From positions 7,135,001 through 7,199,000 of the forward strand of contig NC_065888.1 of NCBI RefSeq assembly GCF_905147045.1: a DNA stretch of 64,000 bases, read 5' to 3'. Shown piece by piece: positions 50,959-62,300 of this stretch (its first letter is position 1; each line of letters begins with the position of its first letter). The translations under genes and the position numbers were made by a program. The stretch comes from Nymphalis io. Taxonomy: Eukaryota; Arthropoda; Insecta; Lepidoptera; Nymphalidae. Below the pieces are notes generated by a model that searched no databases, was not told the DNA's origin, and was given only the letters and a program-made list of their open reading frames with translations.

Positions 50959-52368
50959 TTAATCTTTATGCTGATGTTCTGGCTTATGAATAGAAAAATC
51001 TAATCTAACATAAATAATTACACATAAGAATAAAGTATATAAGAAACCAACAACTAATAAAGGTTCCTGTAGCATTAGCAGGCGTGGGAATGTGTAACGA
51101 ATCTGGAAATCTTGAATGTGGTTCTCAACAACATTTTGCTTTGTGAAGGAGATGACTGGACGACCCTTAGTGTCAAGGTATGTATAGTGCAGACTATCTG
51201 AAAGCCTTGTCACAGTAAATGGAAAGTTGACTACAATGTTTGTTGATCCCTCTGGTAGAATTATCTTTGTGACTAGCTCATCTACTTGCATATCATCAAA
51301 GACATGGTCAACTGCTCTCATTTTGAGCAAATACTCATTACCAGAGTGGTACAAGTACTCATAACTTGGGACATTATATCCTAGAGTGTAATGGGACCTC
51401 CAACCACCGAAAAGAGGGTACCTTGGTCTTAAATCCAATTCCACTGAATCTTTCTTCACCTTCATGTTAGATGTAGAGATGTTTCCATTGGTATCGCGGT
51501 AATATACATCTGATGCTGCAGCAGGTAGGAATGTTTTATAAGAACGTACGCTGGCTGGGCCGCTGTGATGGTCTTGTTGATAGTCATATCTGGAAAAGGG
51601 TCCTTTTAGTTTGGCACCTGTATGCTCAATCTCAACAGTTTCCTCGATAGCTATATTACCCCAGTGTGATACTTCAATGAGTCGTGCCAACCTAGTAACA
51701 GTTAAGAACGGGGAATTGTTCTTGTAATGGATGTTCAGCTCTTTTTCAGTAAATGGAGCAATATTAGAATATGAACCGTAGGTAATGCTTCCGTCTTGCT
51801 GAGAGAACGGTTTTATTTTAGTAAACGACTCAACAGATTTCGTATTTAAAACAACATTAGTTTTTTGTGAGACCACAGTATAAGGAGAGTAGAAATACAA
51901 GTTGCCGTTGTATTTAACCAGTTGATCTTCTTGCTGGGTAATAGCAGTTGGGAATGGTTGTAATGCTTTGGTATAAACAGATTCCGTAGCAAAAACGGCC
52001 GTAGATGCTACATTTATTGCTTCCTTCAATTCAACACGCCAAAATTTGACTTGATCATAACCTTTTACTGTTGTCTCAATAAGGCGCAGGTCCTTGTTGT
52101 TGCTATCTTTGGCACTAATAAAAGCTAAGTTACGTTTTGCTGCACCTTCAACTGATAATAGAAAATTTTTTACCGGCACCTTCCCCGTGTTTTCCAAGGT
52201 TAATTTAGATGTTATTTTTACGAGTTGAGAGGAGATATCGATCGACCGATCAACATTTTTGATTTTTATATCATTAGAAATTGTATCCACATTTAAACTA
52301 CCGCACTGAATGGCGATATACAATAAAAGTAAAACCGAAAATTGGATTTTAGCCATCGCCGGCATCAT
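50959..52368 (-). CDS. RPN1: Ribophorin I, oligosaccharyltransferase subunit 1
   Basis: Non-catalytic subunit of the ER oligosaccharyltransferase, which transfers N-glycans to nascent chains; the family member lies near the translocon and presents substrates. Single exon, 469 aa. Three near ATGs (52368, 52365, 52356); the first two precede MPAMAKIQFSVLLLLYIAIQ, a signal peptide cleaved probably around residue 24-26. The lumenal domain has family words LTLENTGKVPVKNFLL, KYNGNLYFYSPYTV, LARLIEVSHWGNIAIEE, GPFSRYDYQ, LPAAASDVYYRD, LDLRPRYPLFGGWRSHYTLG and PEGSTNIVVNFPF. One membrane segment near 435-457 (LLVVGFLYTLFLCVIIYV), then a short cytosolic tail ending HKD. Length is close to yeast Ost1; human RPN1 is longer at the C-terminus. 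Minus-strand AATAAA at 50827-50832. Diverges from the small membrane-protein gene. Confidence 0.95.
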   Translation of the reverse strand: MMPAMAKIQFSVLLLLYIAIQCGSLNVDTISNDIKIKNVDRSIDISSQLVKITSKLTLENTGKVPVKNFLLSVEGAAKRNLAFISAKDSNNKDLRLIETTVKGYDQVKFWRVELKEAINVASTAVFATESVYTKALQPFPTAITQQEDQLVKYNGNLYFYSPYTVVSQKTNVVLNTKSVESFTKIKPFSQQDGSITYGSYSNIAPFTEKELNIHYKNNSPFLTVTRLARLIEVSHWGNIAIEETVEIEHTGAKLKGPFSRYDYQQDHHSGPASVRSYKTFLPAAASDVYYRDTNGNISTSNMKVKKDSVELDLRPRYPLFGGWRSHYTLGYNVPSYEYLYHSGNEYLLKMRAVDHVFDDMQVDELVTKIILPEGSTNIVVNFPFTVTRLSDSLHYTYLDTKGRPVISFTKQNVVENHIQDFQIRYTFPRLLMLQEPLLVVGFLYTLFLCVIIYVRLDFSIHKPEHQHKD

Positions 52369-53107
52369 TTTCTTTTGACATTTGACTAATCAGTTCAACG
52401 CACTCAAAGGAAGTACACGCCAGCAAATAGGAATGACACAGGAAATACGTTAATAATTTTTATCATTGCCATCTTAATTTTTGTTCAGTGTCATAAATAA
52501 AATATTATAATGTAGTATAAGTTCTGTTATCTGCTATTATTCATCAAAATTTTAACAGTTATATTTTTAAAGCTAAATATCCACCTATTAACTTATGAAA
52601 TTTCTTTAACGATTATGCAAATAATATGGACCTAACGATAATTACTATAACAAATTATTTAAATGACTACTGAATTATAACTTATTGCCTAGTGTTATCT
52701 TAGCTAATTTCATAGCCATTATATATACACATTAGCTTACGCACTACGGTTTTTTGTCAGTAATCTATATAAAAAATTATGTTTCTTATTTCTATTATCT
52801 TTGGTTTATTGTAATTATGTTTTTGACATTTAGGAATTCATCCTCGATAGGTACAACAAGTAACCACGAATTGACAAAGAGACAGAGTATAAAATCACTT
52901 GCGAAATAAGTTCAAAACTTCAAACTTCGAAGCCTTGAAAGTCGAAAGATCTGAAACGTTCGATCTGAGCATAAGTATTATTGTTATTATATTGTTTCGT
53001 AAGCTAACTAAAATCGTCTTTTTGGTAATTAAAACGTGCGTGTCACTATTTCCGAAATTCATTATTTATAAACATAAGCTCAGTATTTTATGAAACTTAA
53101 AGCTAAA
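52369..53107. other. Divergent promoter region, RPN1 / small membrane protein
   Basis: 739 bp between start codons on opposite strands. Presumably holds both promoters and 5' UTRs. No TATA box or motif stands out that I would defend. Confidence 0.45.
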
Positions 53108-53508
53108 ATGTTTAAATCGTTCATGAATCTAGGTCTTGGATTACTTGGTAAGAAATAATCTATTATAATAATATATCTGTTAATGAATAAACATTAAATA
53201 ATTTTAAAATTACTATTTCAGTATTAAGCATCGTTTTAACTTCCTGTGAAGGATTTCGTAGAGGATACAATACGAAATATCAAAATAAAGGAAAGGAAAA
53301 TGTTCAACCAAAAGCATCAATCGGTTCTACTCTTCCAAACCAAGGTCCTGTTCGACGGGGCTTAGGAATTTCGGCGTGGGGTATCATAACAGTAATTGTA
53401 TCACTTGTCCTAGCAATTGCAGGCTTATACTATTTCTCCATCTGTTATCCAATTATATGTCAAAAGAATAAAAAATATGACATGATTGGGTTAACCTCCG
53501 TTGCCTAA
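53108..53508 (+). CDS. Small single-pass membrane protein, function unknown
   Basis: Two exons, 53108-53147 and 53222-53508, joined in phase 1 (donor GGTAAGA, acceptor TTTCAG); 108 aa. N-terminal signal peptide MFKSFMNLGLGLLVLSIVLT with probable cleavage after SCEG. A short basic, glycine-containing ectodomain follows (FRRGYNTKYQNKGKENVQ), one transmembrane segment at roughly 66-90 (AWGIITVIVSLVLAIAGLYYF), then a short tail with cysteines (ICYPIICQKNKKYDMIG). Predicted type I topology. I do not recognise the family. Splice signals, the signal peptide and frame closure make it a credible gene. Further 5' non-coding exons are possible. Confidence 0.75.
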
Positions 53509-56366
53509 ACAAATGTTGTTTATAAGTATACATAGTATGTTAGATAAGATCATTGACTATCAAATGCATATGTATGCATATACTTGGTATTATGTAAATC
53601 CAATAACACTAGCGTTTACTCTATTTTTAAATACTTATGCATACTTAAAAATATTACTTAATAATTTAAAAGGTTGTGAATTTGAATACATGTGTTGTAA
53701 CAGTATCAAAACTTTAAGTTAACATTATGATGTGTTTTTAAAATGTTAGCAAATAATGAAGTATGACATAGAAGACATTAAATGTAATAAAAGACTGCTT
53801 TGGACCAATTTTAATAATATTATATTTAACAATTTTTACAACATATTTTATTAGGATTAAGAGTTAATTACAACTTTTTATTGTATTTTAAAATTAGTGG
53901 TGCCATAGTAATCGAAATACTATATACTTATTTTAATCTCATTTTTACTTGGAAACAATTATATGAAGTTAAATAGAATATATGATTCTACACTTTTATC
54001 ATATGGAAAACACCAGGGATGAGATACATGTATGTAAAAATATCAGGGTTATTAACCATGTAACTAAATATTTTCAAAGTATTTATTTGTCAAATACAAT
54101 TGTGCATACAATCAAATATTTCTATGATGGTATTGACTGTTTTCTAGTATTTTCATGCCCTGTTGTCCAGCTCTGTTTGTTGTATGACAGCTTTTTACAA
54201 ATGCAAGTATTTCCCTCCACACTAGGCCACAATACTCATAAAGATTAGCTCTTGTTTTAAAAACCTGGTAAAGTAAATGTGTGTCGTCCCATCAAGTCAG
54301 ATGACTTCAATTCTGAAATTATTTATCCATAGTTATTTTTAAGTAGGTGTAAAAAGGCCTGCCAATGTTACTAGCTTTCAGAACTATACAAACAAAAATC
54401 AACAAATGAGTCAACAGCTATAGAAGTGATTATTGCAAATTACTCATAAAAAAATAGTAATAGAAAAAAGTTTTATTTACAGAAGAAATAAAAAAAAAAA
54501 TGCCTTTAACAATTATAATTTTTTAACTATAAGTGCACCCGACTCATTCAATATTTAAAACCAACTAGGTTAATAACTGTCACCCAGTGTTTTATATATG
54601 ATTAGTTTCATATATGCATATTTAAAAACACTGACTGGCATCATTTTTCTAAGTTTATTTTGTGAAATTTAATTTTGTTTTCAAATAAATCATTATCTAA
54701 CTCATGGATACAACTTTATGTTAAGAAATGTGATATAAAAATATTTGTAGAATTATTAAAAACAATTGAAAAAATGTTTGTAATAGTTGTATAAAATTTA
54801 TACTTGCACAGAATAAATATTAGTATTTCTTACTATTGTATTTATACCATATAATATGAGTAATTGTGCTTTAATTTGCATTTAACATTTGTAAACCATT
54901 ATATTAAAAATGCCTTATAAATGAATATTATGTTAAAATAGCTATTTTTGATAATTATTGCTTACCTTGTGATATGAAGAATTTATTAGGTCATTGGGAA
55001 TTAATAAGTATATTTACCAGTGCAAATACCAGGAAAAATGTTTTATATCAAATAATGTAAGAAAATTCCTTCTGTTTTAACACACAACTTTTTTGTATAA
55101 GTCATTTTTTTTATATATGCATATAAAACTTTTTAATTAATAACTTATCCTATTTATGAATTAAATACGTAATATTTGTAATAACTAAATAAAATCATTG
55201 ACATTTTACTTTATCAGTATTACTTCAATTACATTGAACATATTGGTGCAAGAATCCTTTATACTTTGTATTATTTATATGAATAATAAAGTATCAAAAT
55301 TATTATTTGAATATTTATGTTTGTGTTGAACTTTTAGATATATTTTATATATCTATTTTCATTTTTATCGCTTTACTGAAATCGCCTTTTCAATAAAAGA
55401 AAGCCTGATCGAATTTCAACTAACTCGTAAACATACATATATGAAATAGATTTTTATGATCTTCATGTGCACATTATGTATAGTTCATCGTTTTATAGTA
55501 GTCTGCCTACTGCATGCTATTCTCCTTTAGTTTATTTTAAATGATTTCTTCTATTATCCAGTTCTAAGCTGTTGTGATTTTCGTGAACATTAATGAGTAC
55601 AATAAACAATTGAACTATAAATTGTAACATCCTTTTTATTATAGCGTCTTAGAGATGGTGATAGATGAAATTGATTTTGGATCAGCATGGTATATATTAT
55701 AAATATCTCAAAAATGTTTTAAGGGAATAAAAAGAAATACGTATATATATTATTGTTAGCAATTTATTTTATTAAAAATACTCTGGCCACATTAAAACAT
55801 TTAAAATTTAAATAATGTGGAAGATATGTAACCAGATTTTTATTATCTATTGTATAACATATAAAGTAATAAAATGTTAAATGTATATAAACTGAAACAA
55901 TTTTAAAATATCAGACATGAAATCTATCCGATGTTAAAATTTAAACTAAGTAACGATACGAAATCCATTTTTAATCTTACACCAGCTTACAATGGCAGTC
56001 TTAAATTAGTAAAAAATGCATAAAAATATTTCATATATATTACATATTTAGTGTGAGAGTTTCTATAAACTATAATGGCATACCACAGAAATAAACTGGG
56101 GAATGTGATGATAATGTCATTGTGTACATTTGTTACAAAATTTATTACAATCTGAAATCGAAATACATTTCACTGGAATCTAATGTTTCGGTTATATATT
56201 TAAATTCATCTAAGTTTAGAAAATTTTAATAATTACTTCACAATATATAAAAACTAGCTTTACTCATACAACATCTATTTTAAAGAGTGTAACTTACTAA
56301 GAGTAATTAAAAACAAGTTTTATTAAGTTTGAAACACTTGAATTCACTCTGTCCACTTCAATGCAC
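53509..56366. other. 3' UTR / intergenic, strongly AT-rich
   Basis: Between the small membrane-protein gene and the PDIA6 stop codon. Several AATAAA words (for example near 55188 and 55286). The right end (about 55750-56366) probably includes the long 3' UTR of the minus-strand PDIA6. No coding exon or RNA gene recognised. Confidence 0.55.
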
Positions 56367-59300
56367 TTATAGTTCATCCTTCTCGAGATCAACATCTGAG
56401 AGATCAATATCCTCCTCTTGGGGCAGTTCTCCATCTTTGCCATCCCAGGGTTCTGTTGTTAGAATCTTAGGCATCTCTGCCCCTTTCACTGGAGCAGTTT
56501 GGCCACGACCGAAGGATAAATCCCTATAATATAAAATGTTTGCAATAAAATTGAGTTGCTTTTAATTTTTTTATACAGGCTTAGATCTCTATAGAATAAA
56601 AATTGATAGTTTGTGTTGTCAACATATATAGGTGAGAAAAGCTTTATCTTAAGTTTGACAACTATACAAGATAATTATACAATGTTCTTAATTGTTTGTG
56701 ACTCGAATGAAGAATTACAAATAGTAGCAAACAAAAAAAATGTATGCTATTTCAGTGGAAATGCACCATTTTATGATATTTAATTATTATAACACTAATG
56801 TTTACCCACTGCACCCGTTAAGTAAGCGTGAATGACGCGAACGATGAGCACATTGCTTATAATATTAATGACACAACACATTCTTACCTTAGGAATTCAT
56901 TAATGCCCAACTCAGAGAATGAACCTCGTAGAGTTGAAAACTTGAGTTTCTTAGCATTAACGACCGCCATCGCTGGGTAGCCGAAGCCGCCGAGTTCAAG
57001 AGCCTCCTCTAATGCTGTTTGAGCACCAGCTTCAGCCCAAACCCATCTGTGAAAGTATATTAATTGTAAATAGTTTTTTTAGTGAACATTTTTATTTTAA
57101 GAAAGATTAATATAATTGTCATCAAATCATTTTCATGTTAACAAAAAAAAAAGCTTTGATTATTATAACTTAACATATACAGGTAGAAAAAGGGTAGGAG
57201 TAAAAAAACAAGCAACACCACTTTTAAAAGCTCTTAAAGATTTTTTTATTTTTATAGTATAAATATTTATTTAAAACAAGTTAATTTAAATATATTATGT
57301 GTATGTGACCTACTCTACCCACCAGATAGTGAATCCTCTTTAAAATTACTTATCACTTGAACTATTTGTCACTTTAAAACTACACAACAACAATGGAATC
57401 TATCAAGGAGTCTCTGGCTGCAATGACCGACTTATTCAACAGCCGTATGAATGAATTCCAGCAAGACTTACAGAGGACAACAACACCTGCGACTGTGCCT
57501 TCTCTTTCATCGGAGTTCAATTCTTTTAAGTCTTTTGTTCTCACTGCACTAAGTGGACTTCAGCGACAAATTGAGTTTCTCGCCAGGGAAATGGATCGGA
57601 CTGAAATGCAGAGACGTCGAAAAGTGCTTCTTTTCCATGGTGTTAGCGAAGAGAGATCCGAGGATGCCACTGCTCGCGTTACCAGCCTTGTTGCGGAGCA
57701 CTTGGCCTTACCAAATTTTTCTACCAGCAGTATCAAATCTTGTCATCGCTTGGGAAGACCTTTGGACAGCAAGCCCAGACCTATAGTGGTCAAATTTACC
57801 GAGACTGCTATTAGGGATAAGGTCTGGTTCGCCAAAACGAAGTTGAAGGGCACCGGTGTCACAGAGTCAGAGTTCCTGACGAAAAGCCGACACAATGTGT
57901 TTTTGGAGGCCAGGAAGCGGTTCGGCATCAACAAGTGTTGGACACGAGACGGTTTGATACACATTATCGCCCCAGATGGATCTAGACATCGTGCCGAATG
58001 TTTATCTGATCTTGACTCGATTTCAACTTGTAAGTCCCCAGTCCAAAAAATTCCCATCGCAAACACTAGCGATAAAGTTGTATTGCAGAGGTCAAAGCGC
58101 GTAGTTAAGAAATAGTTATTTTATATTTATCTTTCTTCTTATTATTGTTTGTTTTTCTATAATTTTAAAATTATTTCTCTGTCTACCTGCTTTCGATTTA
58201 ATTTTTGTGTTGTGTAAAACTATTTACGAATATATTTAGTTAAAAGTTAACGTCATTCTGACGTTTGTCAATCAGGCGCCATAGTTTTCTTGCTTTGGAT
58301 GGTTAGTTTTTTAGTTCTATACTAGACATTTATAAAGATCGTCTCTACTTCATTTTCATATTTGATATAGATAGATAATAGATAAATATAGATATAATAT
58401 AATAATATTCCTTTTTAGTAAAAATTGTTGTTATGGCAGCCTGATAAATATCTGATTTTTTTTTTTTTTTTTGTTAATGTTAGTTTTTAATGTTATTATT
58501 GTTTCTATTTTGTTATGTTTGTGTTTAAGTGATTATTCCTAGGCAATTGGCGGGTGAGTGTTCATATGAAATTAATTAACGTATAATTATTCATTTACCT
58601 ATTTTTATTTTGTAATTATAGAATTAATATATATTATTATTATTTTACATATATATTTTATATATTTATCTTTATATTTTTACTTATTTTATTTGCTGAA
58701 TATTTAATTTAAAAATGTCTAGAAACAATGACGATTTGGACGAAACTTTTCTTTCTTTTTCTTCTGATGGATTGAGCAGTAATGACAGCTTTCATAGTAT
58801 CCCTTCGCTCGGTGAAACTATAAATTCTTTATTCTCAGACTGTCTAAAATATTTTAATGTTATCCATATTAATGCTCAGAGTATTCCTGCACATTATCCT
58901 GATATGTTATCATCATTCGATTGCAATAAAATACATGCTATCCTCGTATCTGAGTCCTGGCTTAAACCCTGCTTACCTTCTACTTCCTACTCTCTTCCTG
59001 GATTTCATTTGATCCGTAACGACCGTGTAGGTCGGGCAGGTGGTGGAGTGGCGATCTATCTCCGTTCTCACATTCCATTTTCAATTATAAGTCAATCGAC
59101 ACCTCTGTCCGTTGAAGGGGCTGAACACCTTTTTATTGAGGTTATCTTTGGTCATATTAAGATGTTATTAGGTGTTTACTATAGTCCTAACCTCACGGTC
59201 GATTACTTTTCATCATTTGAAATCCTTCTAGAGCAATTTAAACCGTTGTATGCCCATACCATTCTTATGGGAGATTTTAATACATGTCTCTTAAAAAATG

Positions 59301-62300
59301 ACCATCGCTCTAGTCTGTTGAAATCTGTACTGAATAGTGCAGATTTACAAATCCTACCCCTATCTGCTACTCATTCCTTCCCTAACTCTATCCCTTCTCT
59401 TCTCGACTTAATTTTGGTCTCTTCCGTTGATCATGTTGAAAAGCATGGGCAGTGCTCCGCCCTTGCTTTTTCATATCATGATCTTCTTTATCTTTCCTAT
59501 AAAATCAAACCACCCAAAGCAAAATCGAGAATTCTTCTGCAGCGTAATTTTGGTGGAATGGATTTGAATAGTCTGCGGGAGGATGCTGCCAACATTGATT
59601 GGAGTGTTATTTTAAATGTTGATACAGTCAATGAGCAAGTTACAGTTTTTAATTCCCTATTAACTCAACTGTATGATTTACATGCACCAATTCGTCCTGT
59701 CCGGCTAAAACACCTTCCTGCACCTTGGCTCACCCCAGAAATAAAGAAGCTCCAAGTAAGAAAGAATATTGCCAAGGCTAAGTATAGGTGTAATCCGACT
59801 GACACAAATCGCGACAAGTATCTGAAGGTTCGCAATCGCTGCAACATGCTATGTAGAGATAGTCAACGACGCCATATCCATAAATCTATAGCTGAGGAAG
59901 AGGAGTCAGCTAGAGTCTGGAAATTTCTCAAGTCCTTAGGAGTTGGAAAATCATCTAAAAATATAAATACTCACAATATTAATTTAAATGAATTAAATAA
60001 TCATTTTTCGTCCTCTCAAACTTTCGACACTGCTGTGAAGTCTAATACTTTAAAAGAAATTTCTGCTAAATCAACTTCTGAAAATTCTCCTTTTTTCTTT
60101 AGTCAATTTACTGATAGTGATGTTAAGAAGAACATTTTAGCAATAAATTCTGATGCTATTGGTTCGGATTGCATTAGTCGTAAGATGATCCTCCCAATCC
60201 TAGATATCATAATTCCTGTAGTCACACATATTTTAAACCAATCCATTATCCTTTGTGAATTCCCTGAATCCTGGAAAGACGCACAAGTCATCCCCCTCCC
60301 CAAAAAAACAAATCCTTCATCTTACACTGATTATCGTCCTATATCCATTCTCCCTTTCCTGTCTAAAGTACTTGAGCGCCTTATTCACAATCAATTAAAC
60401 CAATACCTTTCAAAAAATGTCCTATTGAATCCTTTACAATCTGGCTTTCGTCCTGGTCATAGTACGACTACGGCTCTGATCAAAATAACTGATGACATTA
60501 GATTAGGAATGGATAATCAACAGGTTACTGTGTTGACATTATTAGATTTTAGTAATGCTTTCAACACTGTAGACTTTGATATTCTTCTTGCTATTTTGTG
60601 TTCTCTTAACATATCTGCTAAAGTAATTGACTGGTTTCATTCTTACTTGTATGGGCGCCGGCAACGGATAAGAGTTCAAGATTCTTTCTCAGAATGGGCT
60701 CCTATAACTGCTGGCGTTCCACAAGGTGGCGTGTTGTCTCCCCTCTTGTTTTCGGTCTTTATAAGTACCATCACTTCTCATATATCTTCTCTCTATCACC
60801 TGTATGCAGATGATCTTCAGATCTATTCACAAAGTAAAATTGCGAACCTTCCTGAAACTATACATTTAGTTAATAATGATTTATTAAATATTTCTAAGTG
60901 GTCTACTGCATTTGGATTACGAGTAAACCCAAATAAAACACAGGTGCTGATTATTGGTAGTTCAAAATTAATTTCTCGTATATTTTTTTCGGATCTCCCG
61001 GTTGTACACTTTAACGGTGTTAACATACCGTTCAGTGTTACAGCTAGGAATTTGGGAATTTCCTTTGACCAGCACCTGTCTTGGGAACCACAGATAAGTG
61101 AGGTTAGTAAAAAAATTTTTGCAGCCTTTGGCTCCCTTCGAAGGTTACGCAACTTTCTACCCATCCCTACCAAAATTATGTTAGCACAGTCACTCCTACT
61201 ACCAATTCTCGATTATGCTGACGCATGTTATCTTGATCTAAAAGAGGAGCAACTTAATAAACTTGAGCGTCTCCAAAATCTTTGCATCCGATTCATATTT
61301 GGTCTTCGTAAATATGATCACGTTTCTGAATTTCGTAAAAAGCTCAAGTGGCTCCCAATCCGGCTTCGCAGGAATACTCACATCCTTCAACTTCTGTACT
61401 GTATTCTGTTCAATCCGTCTTCTCCTTCATATCTAAAAGAACGTTTTCAATTTCTTAGTTCTTCACATAGCCATAATCTTCGTTCTGAAGAGAATTTGAT
61501 TTTAAAAATACCACCTCATACAACATCTTTTTATAGTGACTCATTTACAGTCCATTCAATTCGTCTTTGGAACTCTCTTCCACTAGAAGCAAGACGTGCA
61601 CCAACTATTACTTCTTTTAAAAAAATGATAAAAGAGCACTTTCTTGCTTCATGAAGAAATACTGCAATTAAATATTTTATTTATTATGTAAGTATCTATA
61701 GTATGTAAATGTATATATTTATAATGTGTATGTATATTATATTATTATATAATTATATATTTATGGAATATTTATTTATGTATCGTATATATACATATAT
61801 ATATTGTATCTATTTTTATTTTTTTTATGTATTAAATAATTGTACACCCCTACCATCCTATCTCTCTCCTCTACCAAAGGTTGCCTGGAAGAGATCGCTG
61901 TTTTAGCGATAAGGCCGCCTATTGTACATTTTTCTTTTCTTTGTTTTGTTTTACTCCTATTATTTTTGTCTATATTGGTGTGCAATAAAGAGTATATAAA
62001 TAAAATAAAATAAATACAGGTAATAAGTAAAGTTTTTTACAAATGTATGTATTTTCCAAAACCCCATCTAAATAAGTATCAGTAAATAAGTATCAGAATT
62101 CTCATAAGTATAACAGATACATTTATGATAATATTGGATGAGAACCTTGGGAACCAAGATGTTATGTACCTTGTGTTTTGTGTGTAATTACAGAGGCTCA
62201 CTCAACCTTCAAACTGGAACACAACAATTGTCGTATTGCTGTTTGGCGATAGAACAACACCGATAGGCCTGAACTCTCTGGCCCTGGCTAGCGAGAAGTA

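Larger units (their letters stand above)
57186..62013 (+). mobile_element. Full-length two-ORF LINE (CR1-like) with TSD
   Basis: 4828 bp between exact 9-bp copies of ATACAGGTA (57177-57185 and 62014-62022). 5' UTR of about 207 bp, ORF1 57393-58115, an unusual 599-bp AT-rich spacer, ORF2 58715-61654, and a 3' UTR ending in a short A/T-rich repeat (ATAAATAAAATAAAATAA) rather than a plain poly(A), as in CR1-type elements. Both ORFs are open. It lies in a PDIA6 intron antisense to the host gene. Intact ORFs plus exact TSDs indicate a young and possibly still competent insertion. Confidence 0.9.
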
